DNA of 43,244 bases from a virus. Position numbers and translations under genes: made by a program. Positions within the stretch are counted from its first letter, which is position 1. Each line of letters begins with the position of its first letter. Below, piece after piece: positions 20,847 through 30,400 of this stretch. Under the pieces are notes generated by a model that saw only the letters and a list, made by a program, of their open reading frames with translations, ran no database searches and was not told the DNA's origin. The stretch covers positions 1-43,244 of IMG/VR virus record IMGVR_UViG_3300042868_004301; one strand, written 5' to 3'.

Positions 20847-22406
20847 ATGCAAATCGTAGAAGATAAAGCCATACTGTTTAAGACACGCAACCCCGAAAAA
20901 TACAGCATCATCCCAAAACACAAAATCGTCGCCGAGTACGACGATGGGTGTGAGATTGCTGTTTACTGGGGGCTGGACGAAGTGCGCGTACTGCGTAACC
21001 TCGGAGTCAAGAACGTACCCTCCCCAATCACCAAGCGCTACAACTGGCCGGGCAAGTACAAGCCGATGGCGCACCAGATTGAGACCGCTGCGTTCCTTAC
21101 GTTGAACCGCAAAGCCTTCGTGTTCTCTGAACCGGGTACGGGTAAGACACTCTCAGCGCTGTGGGCTGCGGACTATCTGATGCGCATTGGTAAGGTCAAG
21201 CGCTGTTTGATTCTGTGCCCGTTGTCGATCATGCACTCTGCGTGGTTGGGCGACTTGAACAACAGCATCATCCATCGCTCTGCCGTTGTGGCTCACCATG
21301 CGCAGGCTAGTCGGCGTATTGAAATGGTGCAGGAGAACTATGAGTTCGTGATTGCCAATTACGATGGGTTGAACCTGATAGCCAGTGAGATCGTTGCTGA
21401 CGGGCGATTTGACTTGGTGATTGTGGACGAGTGCGGAGCATACAAGACACAGACTACCCGGCGCTGGAAGGTGCTCAAAGCAATCCTCACACCGCAGACC
21501 AACTTGTGGATGATGACTGGCACGCCTGCTGCACAGTCGCCAGTGGATGCATACGGACTGGCCAAGCTAGTTAACCCCGAGGGTGTACCGCAGTTCTTTA
21601 CAGCGTGGCGCGATAAGGTGGTGTACAAGCTCACCATGTACAAATGGGTTCCCAAAAAAGAAGCGAAGGACTTGGTGCATGAAGCGCTGCAACCCTCGAT
21701 TCGCTTCACCAAAGAAGAGTGCCTTGACCTACCACCAGTGGTAACCACCACACGCGAAGTTCCCCTGACCCCGCAGCAGGCCAAGTACTACAACTTGCTC
21801 AAAGAGCAAATGCTCATCCAAGCCGCAGGCGAGACAATCAGCGCGGTCAATGCAGGCGTGGCGATCAATAAGTTGTTGCAGATTTCGTGTGGCGCAGCGT
21901 ACACAGACGACAAGGGAGTAGTGGAGTTCGACTCTGCCCCACGGCTGGCTGTGCTCGACGAGATATTGCAGGAGACCAGCCGCAAGGTCATCATCTTTGC
22001 GCTGTTTCGCAGCACCATCACTACGGTGTTGGACTACCTGAACAAGAAGGGCTACGCGGCGGAGTGCATCCACGGTGACGTACCGGCTTCCAAGCGGGGC
22101 GATATCATCCGGCGCTTCCAGCATGAGCCCAATCCCCACTTCTTGGTGATGCAGCCGCAGGCTACCGCCCACGGGATTACCCTAACTGCCGCCGACACGG
22201 TGGTGTTCTATGGCCCCCTGATGAGCGTGGAGCAGTACATCCAGTGTATTGCTCGTTCTGACCGTAAGGGTCAGGACTCCGACAAGGTAACGGTCATCCA
22301 CATCGAGGGTTCCCCCATTGAGAAAAAGATGTTCAAGGCGCTCAATGCAAGGGTGGACGACCACGCCTTGCTAACGCAAATGTTCGATACAGAAATTAAA
22401 TTATGA
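20847..22406 (+). CDS. SNF2-like DNA helicase/translocase, 519 aa
   Basis: Superfamily 2 ATPase with motif Q-like YKPMAHQIE (71-79), Walker A FSEPGTGKTLSA (93-104), motif II VIVDECGAYK (191-200; DECG instead of DEAH), motif III WMMTGTPAAQS (221-231) and motif VI QCIARSDRKGQDSDKV near residue 460. The layout matches phage SNF2-family proteins coded with family A polymerases. Likely remodels forks or recombination intermediates. The ATG at 20847 follows ACATGAGAAGCAA. Confidence 0.92.
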   Translation: MQIVEDKAILFKTRNPEKYSIIPKHKIVAEYDDGCEIAVYWGLDEVRVLRNLGVKNVPSPITKRYNWPGKYKPMAHQIETAAFLTLNRKAFVFSEPGTGKTLSALWAADYLMRIGKVKRCLILCPLSIMHSAWLGDLNNSIIHRSAVVAHHAQASRRIEMVQENYEFVIANYDGLNLIASEIVADGRFDLVIVDECGAYKTQTTRRWKVLKAILTPQTNLWMMTGTPAAQSPVDAYGLAKLVNPEGVPQFFTAWRDKVVYKLTMYKWVPKKEAKDLVHEALQPSIRFTKEECLDLPPVVTTTREVPLTPQQAKYYNLLKEQMLIQAAGETISAVNAGVAINKLLQISCGAAYTDDKGVVEFDSAPRLAVLDEILQETSRKVIIFALFRSTITTVLDYLNKKGYAAECIHGDVPASKRGDIIRRFQHEPNPHFLVMQPQATAHGITLTAADTVVFYGPLMSVEQYIQCIARSDRKGQDSDKVTVIHIEGSPIEKKMFKALNARVDDHALLTQMFDTEIKL

Positions 22407-22412
22407 AAGGAG

Positions 22413-22440
22413 TTGCATAGCTTAAAAAATCGTGTAGACT
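22413..22440 (+). promoter_or_regulatory. Candidate promoter before SSB operon
   Basis: TTGCAT (22413-22418) and TAGACT (22435-22440) with a 16-bp spacer, in the 68-bp gap after the helicase gene, followed by TTAGACAA (22449-22456) and the ribosome site AGGAGAAGTTA. The gap and the fresh leader suggest a new transcript start. Consensus match is moderate. Confidence 0.4.
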
Positions 22441-22474
22441 GTCCAACCTTAGACAAACAAAACAGGAGAAGTTA

Positions 22475-22876
22475 ATGTCAGAAGAAGCAATCCCGCTGGA
22501 TAAATTAGCCCTGATCTACCGAAAGATTCGGGATAAGATCGCCGCGCTGACCAAGGAGTACGACACGCAAGTGGAGTTGCTCAAGGCACAGCAAGACGAA
22601 GTTAAATTTGCCATGAAAGACCAGATGAAAGCGCTTGGCGTTAAATCTGTTCGCACTGATTTGGGCACAGTAACGCTGACCACAAAGACGCGCTACAACA
22701 CCCAAGACTGGGACTCGTTCAAGGACTTTGTTCTTGAGCATAGGTTGGTTGACCTGCTTGAGAAGCGCATTGCGCAGACCAACATGGCGACCTTTCTTTC
22801 CGAGAACCCCACCATCGTTCCCCCCGGACTCAACTCGACAACTGAGTTCGACATCACTGTAACCAAACCACGTTAA
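22475..22876 (+). CDS. Unknown coiled-coil protein, 133 aa
   Basis: The first half is a charged coiled coil (LALIYRKIRDKIAALTKEYD); the second half is beta-rich (TDLGTVTLTTKTRYNTQDW), then a helix and NPTIVPPGLNSTTEFDITV. Proteins of this shape are often coded directly before phage SSB-like genes. No enzyme motif; probably a replication or recombination accessory protein. Followed at 13 bp by the SSB-like gene. Confidence 0.75.
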   Translation: MSEEAIPLDKLALIYRKIRDKIAALTKEYDTQVELLKAQQDEVKFAMKDQMKALGVKSVRTDLGTVTLTTKTRYNTQDWDSFKDFVLEHRLVDLLEKRIAQTNMATFLSENPTIVPPGLNSTTEFDITVTKPR

Positions 22877-22889
22877 CCAAGGAAATTAA

Positions 22890-23849
22890 ATGAGCAACAT
22901 AGCTATTTTTAGCGGCGTAGCCGTCCCCGCATTTGCACGCAACAACGAGCTTTCTGAAACAGCCAAAGCCCTGATGGGCGGCGCTGGCGGTAACACCAAG
23001 CGTATCAGCATCAAAGGCGGCGTGTTTCGTCTGGTCGCAGGCGGCAAGGAAGTCGCATCTATTGATGAACGCCACTTGGATGTCATCGTGGTCAAGGCAG
23101 CGCCTAAAGTCAGCCGCGTGTTCTACGCGGGCTCATACGACAAAGACGCAGCCGCTGGCCCTCCCGATTGCTGGAGCAACGATGGTGAGAAGCCTGACTC
23201 CGTTGCGAAAAACAAGCAGTCCGTGACTTGCATGGCCTGCAAACAAAACGTAGCCGGTTCGGGCCAAGGCAACAGCCGCGCTTGCCGCTACCAACAGCGC
23301 TTGGCTGTGGTGCTGGCCAGCGCCCCTGAAGGTGATGTGCTCCAGTTGACCCTGCCTGCCACTTCGGTGTTCGGCAAGGAAGAAGGCGACAAGCGTCCGT
23401 TGCAAGCCTTTGTGCGTTATTTGGCGGTTCAAAATCCGCCAATCAACCCTGAGCAGATCGTGACCCGCATGAAGTTCGACACCAAGGCCGAGAGCCCCAA
23501 GCTGTTTTTCCAACCCATGCGCTGGTTGACCGAGGACGAGTACGCCACTGTCAAGACGCAGGCTGATTCCGAGGACGCCAAACTTGCGGTGGTGATGACC
23601 GTGGCCCAAACCGATGGCGTAAAGTCAGCGCCTTTGCAGTTGGAAGGCAAGCCCCTTGCCGCTCCCGCTGAAGAAGGTGAAGAGGAAGAAGCCCCAGCCC
23701 CCAAAGCGAAGGCCAAAGCCAAGCCTACTCCTGTGGAAGCCGAGGAAGACGCTGAGCCGGAAGTACGCAAGACCCCAACCAAGATCAACGCTGTGCCTGC
23801 TGCCAAAAGCAATCTGGCCGGTATCGTTGCTGATTGGGACGACGAGTAA
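22890..23849 (+). CDS. SSB-like protein with Cys4 cluster, 319 aa
   Basis: Central beta-rich region (about 40-235) with a cysteine set C94, C114, C117, C132 (PPDCWSND, VTCMACKQN, RACRYQQ) reminiscent of zinc-stabilised phage single-strand binding proteins. A long acidic/Ala/Pro/Lys linker follows (EEGEEEEAPAPKAKAKAKP), and the extreme C-terminus is LAGIVADWDDE: acidic with an aromatic, as used by SSBs to recruit partner proteins. Together with the neighbouring helicase, polymerase and primase this supports an SSB role. Family assignment is inferred. Confidence 0.75.
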   Translation: MSNIAIFSGVAVPAFARNNELSETAKALMGGAGGNTKRISIKGGVFRLVAGGKEVASIDERHLDVIVVKAAPKVSRVFYAGSYDKDAAAGPPDCWSNDGEKPDSVAKNKQSVTCMACKQNVAGSGQGNSRACRYQQRLAVVLASAPEGDVLQLTLPATSVFGKEEGDKRPLQAFVRYLAVQNPPINPEQIVTRMKFDTKAESPKLFFQPMRWLTEDEYATVKTQADSEDAKLAVVMTVAQTDGVKSAPLQLEGKPLAAPAEEGEEEEAPAPKAKAKAKPTPVEAEEDAEPEVRKTPTKINAVPAAKSNLAGIVADWDDE

Positions 23850-23884
23850 TTAATTCGGGGGGAAAGCGGATGCTGTGCGGATTG

Positions 23885-23910
23885 CCAATTGGGGATGGAT
23901 TCCCGGTTGG
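23885..23910 (+). promoter_or_regulatory. Imperfect inverted repeat before HTH gene
   Basis: CCAATTGGGGA (23885-23895) can pair with TTCCCGGTTGG (23900-23910) with mismatches; it includes the palindrome CCAATTGG. It lies in the 99-bp gap between the SSB-like gene and the HTH gene and could be that regulator's operator or an RNA hairpin. Confidence 0.35.
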
Positions 23911-23948
23911 TTTGAAACTTAGTGCAGCGAGTACCCCCACCTAAAACT

Positions 23949-24227
23949 ATGGCCTATTCACAACGCATCAAAGACTTGATACGGACGGCCCCGCGCACTG
24001 CGGGCAATACGCTTGGGCGTTGGGCCGTTCACTTAGAGTTTCCCGTGACAAAACTAGCTTACGCTCTTGGCGTAACTCGGCAGACCATTTATAACTGGTT
24101 TGCTGGTGGGGAAGTATTCGTCGCCTATCAACAACGCGTTGACCTGATGGTTTCCGTCATGTCAACATCAAAAACAGCAGAAGAAGCATGGAGAAGAATA
24201 TGCAAGGTATACAACCTCAAACCCTGA
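23949..24227 (+). CDS. Small HTH DNA-binding protein, 92 aa
   Basis: ATG at 23949 (MAYSQRIKDLIRTAPRTAG); a GTG nine codons upstream is possible and neither has a clear ribosome site. Residues about 30-58 (FPVTKLAYALGVTRQTIYNW) are a lambda-repressor/XRE-type helix-turn-helix, then FAGGEVFVAYQQRVDLMV. Candidate transcriptional regulator, perhaps binding one of the palindromic sites in the window; no data link them. Confidence 0.75.
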   Translation: MAYSQRIKDLIRTAPRTAGNTLGRWAVHLEFPVTKLAYALGVTRQTIYNWFAGGEVFVAYQQRVDLMVSVMSTSKTAEEAWRRICKVYNLKP

Positions 24228-24376
24228 CCAACGACGAGTTGGAGCGCATGGTTTACATCACCGGCCCAGACAAACTGCCTAAAAACTGGGTAGAGGAAGT
24301 GCTGCGCCGCACGCTAGCTGACTGGCGTGAGACAAACCCCAAAGACCCCGCCCAGCTAAAACTCGACTTCTCTTAA
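24200..24376 (+). CDS. Unknown small protein, 58 aa
   Basis: ATG at 24200 preferred because GGAGAAGAAT precedes it at good spacing (an in-frame ATG at 24188 has none). Product MQGIQPQTLTNDELERMVY... ends PAQLKLDFS, helical. It overlaps the HTH gene by 28 bp. Function unknown. Confidence 0.65.
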   Translation: MQGIQPQTLTNDELERMVYITGPDKLPKNWVEEVLRRTLADWRETNPKDPAQLKLDFS

Positions 24377-24396
24377 ACCATTTCCCAAGGATACCT

Positions 24397-27363
24397 ATGG
24401 AACCGCTTGAGTTTCTAGCGGAGGTACTACCACCCCCTGGAAATGGTAGATACTGTGTTGTTGAACTGCTGACAAAGAAAAAGGAACACTTTTATGTAGA
24501 TACGTTGGAAGAAGCCATGCCAAAAATAGCGGCGTGGAAACAGCGGGGGTTAGATGTTTATTTTGCGCTGGGCACGTTTGGAGATTTAAACCGCCGCATT
24601 GCAACCAACGTACAAATGGTTCGCTGCATAGCAGTGGATGTGGACTGCAATCACCCCAAGGACATACCTGACCCCGAAACGGGAGAGTTGAAAACCAAGG
24701 CGTATCCGTCAGCGCAAGTTGCGGCGCAGGCCATCATGCAGTTTGCTGATGAGGTGGGGCTGTCCGGGTTGGGCAACCCTTGGCTGGTGGCTTCAGGCGG
24801 TGGTGTGCATGCATACTGGCCGTTCAAAGAGGCCGTGGATATCAACGAGTGGAAGCCAGTGGCCGAGGGGTTCAAGCGCCTGTGCTTTCAAAAGAAGTTG
24901 GACATCGACCAGACCATCACGGCAGACGCATCAAGGGTGCTGCGGGTCTTTGATACGGTCAATACCGGCATCAAGGGAAACAAAAAAGTACGCGAAGTTA
25001 CCAACGTCAAGTTCAAAAATGCGGGCGACCATTTTGACTTTGCGGACATCCGAGCGCTGGTAGAGCGCAACTTGATAGGCACGGCCTACGAAACCAAGGC
25101 CCCCAAGGGTGGCGATGGCGGCACTGCGCTAGCGCTGCCGGGTAAGCGGCCCAGCAAGGATACGACTTCGATCAAGCTGTTTGAAAATAGTTCGACAAAG
25201 TTTGAAAATATTTACCGGGCCACCAAGGCTGGCCGGGGCTGCGAACAGCTTCGACACTACGCCGAGCATGCGTCCGAGGACGGTATGGAACCGCTATGGC
25301 GGGCACACCTGAGCATTGCCCAGAAGTGTGACGATGGCTCCAAGGCGGCGATATGGCTCAGTAAGCTGCATCCGTACGACGAAGACCGGATGAACACTAA
25401 GATGGCCGAAATCAAAGGCCCGTACCCCTGTACCAAATTTGATTCAGAGAATCCCGGTGTGTGCGTGGGGTGCAGCCACTGGGGCAAGATCACCAATCCG
25501 TTGTCGCTGGGCCGGGAAACGGCAGTAAGCACCGAAGCCAAGGTGGTGGACATCACCCAAGACGATGGCTCAACAGCCAAAATCCTGCGGCCTGAACCGC
25601 CACGAGGGTATGCCTACGGGCAGCACGGCGGTGTGTTCATGGAGCGTGACGACGAGGATGCCGATGGCAACAAGACCAAGCGCCAGATTATGCTGCTGCC
25701 GTTTGACCTATTCCCGCTGGACATCCTGAACATCAACGGCGACCATACTGTGTACATGGTGGCGCTGCGCAAGTCCGGCCCGCAGGAAGTCACCCTCCCC
25801 CAACGGGCCGTGGTCAGCAAAGACGATACGCTGAAGAGCTTGGCCACGCAGAACATCATTGCTGCCTTCGGGGCGGGCAACGACAAAAACCTGTTTGACT
25901 ACGTGCGGGCCGCAGTGGAAAAGCTCAGTAGTGAACGTGCCCCGCTGGATGTGCCTGACCACTATGGGTGGCAGACTGACGGTAGCTTTGTTCATGCGGG
26001 TATGGTGTACAAGGCCAACGAGGAGCCCAACAAAATCCCGCTTCCGGGGCTGGAAAACATTGTCAAAAACACGCAGATGACGGGCACGATGGAGAACTGG
26101 CTCAGGTTCATAAATCTGCTGGTGTCGCGCAAGCTGTGGGATCAACTAGCCGTTATTTTCCTTGGCGCTGGGGCTCCGCTGATGCGCTTTACGGGGTTGT
26201 ACGGGCTGACCATCCACTGCTGCTCCACCGAGTCTGGCACGGGTAAGTCACTGGCGCTGGACGGCGCGGCATCCATATGGGGGCATCCGACCCACTACCG
26301 CGCTGGCTCGGGCACTTCTCCTGTGGCGATGCAGCACCGCCTTGGCCTGCTGCACAGCATGCCAATGATTACAGACGAGATTACAACCACCAACCACAAG
26401 GACTTTGAGTGGTTCCCCGGCATGACCATGACGGTCAGCGAGGGGCGGGGCAAGGAGCGCATGGAGTCCGGCTCAAACAAAGAGCGGTTGAACTTATCCA
26501 CATGGGCCACCTTTGCGCTACTGTCATCGAACACCCATGCCGTGGACTACATGACCGGAGCGCGTAAGCACTCCTCGGAGGGGGAACTGCGCCGAGTGTT
26601 GGAATGGATAATGGACGAGAAGCTGTCATGGAGCCCCGAAGAAATTGAAATAATCAAATCCTTACAGGAAAATTACGCGGTAGCCGGTGATGTGTGGGCG
26701 CAGTACATGGTGGACAACGTGGATGCGGTCAAGAAAATGACTAAGGAAACCGTGACCCAGATGTACAAGGTTTACACCGCGCCCAACGATGAGCGTTTTT
26801 GGATGGCTGGGGTAGGCTGCGCAGTGACCGCCGCGCTGTGTTTTGGCAGTAAGTACGCTGGCATAGTTGACGTACCTATTGAACCTCTGATAGAGAGCTA
26901 CCGCCGCAGCATCAACACGATACGCACCGCCATGAAAACGGGCAAGCGCACCGCTGAGGACATCCTTAACGGCTTCATACAGGAGCACTACGGCAAGTTC
27001 GTCATCGTGCATTTTGGCGACAAGGCTGGGCCTATGGCAAGGCTGGGGGACAGCAGCGCAGTGGACAAGAACACTACCCGAGCGCAGATCATGGGGCGCA
27101 TCGAGCACGGCCTGACCGTGGGGTACGTGGACTTTTACATCGAGGAGCGCACCCTCAAGTCATACTGCTCCAATCACAGCTTTGGCTACGCCACGCTCAA
27201 GACCCACCTTGAAAAGCAGTTTGTGGTGTCGTACATCGGTAAGAAGGACATGATGGCCAAAACCAACGGCCCGCCAATGCGGGTGGGCGTCATCAAGATT
27301 TCGCGGGAAGAAGACCAGCTTGACGAAGAAATTAAAAATCCGTTGGCCTTGGCCGCAACTTAA
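24397..27363 (+). CDS. AEP primase fused to DUF927-like helicase, 988 aa
   Basis: The N-terminal archaeo-eukaryotic primase domain has motif I CIAVDVDCN (Asp81, Asp83), motif II ASGGGVHAYWPF (132-143) and motif III-like SRVLRVFDTVN (179-189). A Cys cluster YPCTKFDSENPGVCVGCSHW lies around residues 345-365, a likely zinc site. The C-terminal ATPase domain (about 520-900) has Walker A STESGTGKSLAL (about 610-620) and Walker B PMITDEITT (about 656-664), followed by SSNTHAVDYM, resembling DUF927/DnaB-like primase-helicases of phages. It would both unwind and prime the fork for the split polymerase. ATG at 24397 after CCCAAGGATACCT. Last early gene. Confidence 0.92.
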   Translation: MEPLEFLAEVLPPPGNGRYCVVELLTKKKEHFYVDTLEEAMPKIAAWKQRGLDVYFALGTFGDLNRRIATNVQMVRCIAVDVDCNHPKDIPDPETGELKTKAYPSAQVAAQAIMQFADEVGLSGLGNPWLVASGGGVHAYWPFKEAVDINEWKPVAEGFKRLCFQKKLDIDQTITADASRVLRVFDTVNTGIKGNKKVREVTNVKFKNAGDHFDFADIRALVERNLIGTAYETKAPKGGDGGTALALPGKRPSKDTTSIKLFENSSTKFENIYRATKAGRGCEQLRHYAEHASEDGMEPLWRAHLSIAQKCDDGSKAAIWLSKLHPYDEDRMNTKMAEIKGPYPCTKFDSENPGVCVGCSHWGKITNPLSLGRETAVSTEAKVVDITQDDGSTAKILRPEPPRGYAYGQHGGVFMERDDEDADGNKTKRQIMLLPFDLFPLDILNINGDHTVYMVALRKSGPQEVTLPQRAVVSKDDTLKSLATQNIIAAFGAGNDKNLFDYVRAAVEKLSSERAPLDVPDHYGWQTDGSFVHAGMVYKANEEPNKIPLPGLENIVKNTQMTGTMENWLRFINLLVSRKLWDQLAVIFLGAGAPLMRFTGLYGLTIHCCSTESGTGKSLALDGAASIWGHPTHYRAGSGTSPVAMQHRLGLLHSMPMITDEITTTNHKDFEWFPGMTMTVSEGRGKERMESGSNKERLNLSTWATFALLSSNTHAVDYMTGARKHSSEGELRRVLEWIMDEKLSWSPEEIEIIKSLQENYAVAGDVWAQYMVDNVDAVKKMTKETVTQMYKVYTAPNDERFWMAGVGCAVTAALCFGSKYAGIVDVPIEPLIESYRRSINTIRTAMKTGKRTAEDILNGFIQEHYGKFVIVHFGDKAGPMARLGDSSAVDKNTTRAQIMGRIEHGLTVGYVDFYIEERTLKSYCSNHSFGYATLKTHLEKQFVVSYIGKKDMMAKTNGPPMRVGVIKISREEDQLDEEIKNPLALAAT

Positions 27364-27365
27364 AA

Positions 27366-27423
27366 AAGGGCAGGGGTTCTTTATCCCTACCCTTGACCCC
27401 GAGCCCCTCCGCGTGGAGGGGCT
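27366..27423 (+). terminator. Converging hairpins between early and late operons
   Basis: Two stems lie just after the primase stop: AAGGGCAGGGGT (27366-27377) with ATCCCTACCCTT (27383-27394, imperfect), and a perfect 9-bp AGCCCCTCC-GCGT-GGAGGGGCT (27402-27423). No long U-tract follows, so strength is uncertain, but the position between convergent operons supports a terminator function. TAACGC-GCAGT-GCGTTA (about 27450-27466) adds a third stem before the late gene's end. Confidence 0.55.
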
Positions 27424-27473
27424 TGATAAGGCTTTGGAGTCCCGAATTTTTAACGCGCAGTGCGTTACTTGCG

Positions 27474-30400
27474 TTAAGAACGGTCGGTTCGGTCTTTGGT
27501 TCTTTCGTAGACCGCTATCGAGCCACGGGCAATAGTAGTCTTTATCTTGTCGAGACGTTCCAGCATCACGTCTTTTTGCTCCGTGGTCAACTTGGGGGAA
27601 GCGCGAATCATGCGCTCTTGTTTGGCCAACTCGCCAAGCTGCTTCTGTACCGCGCCCGATACCGATGTTAGGGACATTTCAGCAGCGTGTTCCTGCATGA
27701 AAGCGCGGGCTTCAGCAACGCGGCCTTTGGCAACCATATCATCGAACGTGCCCTTGACCTGCTGGATGTACTCCATTTGGTTGTAGGCTGCGTCCAGCGT
27801 ACCCCGGCCCTGCACGGGTTGGAACAGACCGCCAATGAAGGGCTCTTTGCTCATTGGTTTGGTGGGCTTTGCGACATCGGCAGGCAACTCCGTATTGAGT
27901 AGCGGGTTGGCAAGCTGCACCAAAGCGATACCCAAACCGCCCGTGTAGCCCCGGATAAGGTGGTCAATGCTGATGGCTGATATGCCCTCACGCCCCGTGA
28001 GTTTGCGGATTTCTTCAGCGCCGGTCAACTGTGCCAACAGCTTGGCCGCTTCGGTGGTGTTTTCGCGGTAACGCTCGGACGGGAGAACTTTCTTCTCACG
28101 GGCCGATTCAATGTCGCCGCCAAAGAACGAACTGCCCAACGCCACTTCTGTTAGAGGTTTGATGGCAGCAGGTAGTTGGAATGGGTTGGACTGGTCGATC
28201 AGCGTCAGCATGCCGCCCACCGCCGCCTTGGCTTTCTCGTCACCAAAAGCTAAGTTGAACACCGCCTCGGGCAAAGACTTGAACAAGTAGCCCAATTCAA
28301 ACGGCACAGGGATTTTGAGCGGTTCTTTGGAGTCGCCGACATACACGAACCAGTTGCCGTAGCGCTCCTCGGGCTTGGCGCGTTTGTATGCCTCGTCGTC
28401 CTGCATCATGGCGGCATAGGCCATCGTGCCTGCGGCCAGCAGGAGTCCACGGGCCAACATTTTTTCGCGGATTTTTAACTGCTCACTGTAGGGCATGTCC
28501 CCCTTGAACGCCCGGTACAGCACATCCAGACCTTGAATCTGAGCGTTGAAGAACGGAATCAGCGTATTGAGCGCTTGGATGCTGGGTGATAGGCCACGGC
28601 GGTTGAAGTTCATGGACTCCAGCGTGCGCAGCAGCGCCGCCTGCTCGGACATACCCTTGTCCAACGAGTCTTTGTACACCACCGCACGGGTAGCCGCATC
28701 GCCTTGGAGCGCAAAAGCGTCTAGCCTAGCCATCCCTTTAGCCCAACCTGTTTTACCAATGCTGATTTCCTTTAGAAACTTGGACATGTCTCGCTGATCG
28801 CCGGTAAAGACGTTGCTACTGATAGCGCCTGTTGACATCAACTTCGCTTCAGTTTCGCTGCGTCCGGCCACCATACTGGCTAGCTCCCGCATGGACGACA
28901 AGATTGGCGTGGCATCCGTGCCGGTGGTCAACCACGCGGTCATTGGGTCACGGATAACTTGGCGCACGGCGTAGGCTGGGTTGCGCACAATGAAGTTACG
29001 CAGCAGCGTGGCGGGCACACCCATCATCTGCACAATCGCAGGCATGGTTGTCTTGATACCTTCCATGCCCTTGACGATCAAATCAGCCGGGATGCCGTAC
29101 AGATCGGTGTCGATGGTGACAAAGTGCGGCACACCTTTAACTTGGAACCGCACCGTGCTAGCGTTAGCTGGCCCCGTACCTTTACCCATAGCGCTGGCAA
29201 CGCCCATCTTGTGCAGCATGAAAGCGGACTCCTGCACGGATTTATTGCGCAATGCCATGCTGGTGAGCATGAACGTGTTCTGCACCGCGCTGGTAAAGAT
29301 TGGCAGAATCTGTTTGTTGTCGCCCACAAGTGCATGCAACTGTGGCTCGTCCTTGATGTTGCCGATACGAATTGCGTGCTCTTTGTCAATGACCAATTCA
29401 ACATTATTGTTGCTGTTCACACGGTAGAACGGGATGTACGGCGTACGCTTTAACTCGGCTGCACGTTCTTTGGTGAAGTACCCGGCCTGCGTTGCAAAAT
29501 CTATCAAGCCGTTGTTGTACTCTTGGTACAGTCGCGCTGCTTCTTTAACCGCAGCCATCTTCTCTGGGTTAGCCCGCAACATGGCCATGATTTGCGCGTG
29601 CTCTTCTTTGACCTTGGCGGGGTTCTCGTAGTTAAGCTTTTCCCAACCAACGACATCCGCTTTTAGCCCAGCTACATACGCAGTTAAAACTGCTTCGCCT
29701 TCCGTATCGTTGTCGAACTTGCCTTTTTCCAGCGCCTGCGCCACATCCATCATGTTGGGGCCTTTGACGCTCTCGTAAATGTAACCGCCGCCCTCGCCTT
29801 TGCGGATACGGTTGTTTCCGTTGGTCAGCGCTTGGCCTGCAAGCTGGCTGGTATTTTGCCCAAAACGCAGGAAATACTCGGCGTTTTGCGCTTCGAGACT
29901 ACCAATGGCGTTTTTCTCCACGCCTTTTTTCATGACTTCAGACAACGCAGCATAATTGTCCACAAACTGCACACGCCCGGCAAGGCCCAAGAAGTTGCCT
30001 TTGAGCTTGTCAATAATGCCTGTTTCCTTGGCAATAAAAGAACTGCCCAGCGATGTAGGTTCTGTGCGAGTGCGGAACAGTGCCTCGCCTTCGGGGGTTT
30101 TGTACACACCCACGGTTTGGTACTCTTGGGGCCGCTTGCCTTTGACAACGTAGCGTTTTGCATTGGCCACAACTTGCCGCACAGCGTCATCGCCGATAAC
30201 CTGACCACGGAACATCTTATTGAAGAAGGTCTTGATTGCATCAAAGACTTTGCGCAGGGCGCTGCGCTCGGCTGCATTTGGCGTGGAGGTTTCGGCCATT
30301 TCGGCCAGCACTTCTTCCACCGCAACATTGCGGCTCAGGTTCTTGCTTTGCTTTAACTTGGCGTTGGCGGCATCACGCACAGCAGCATTACCGCTGTACA

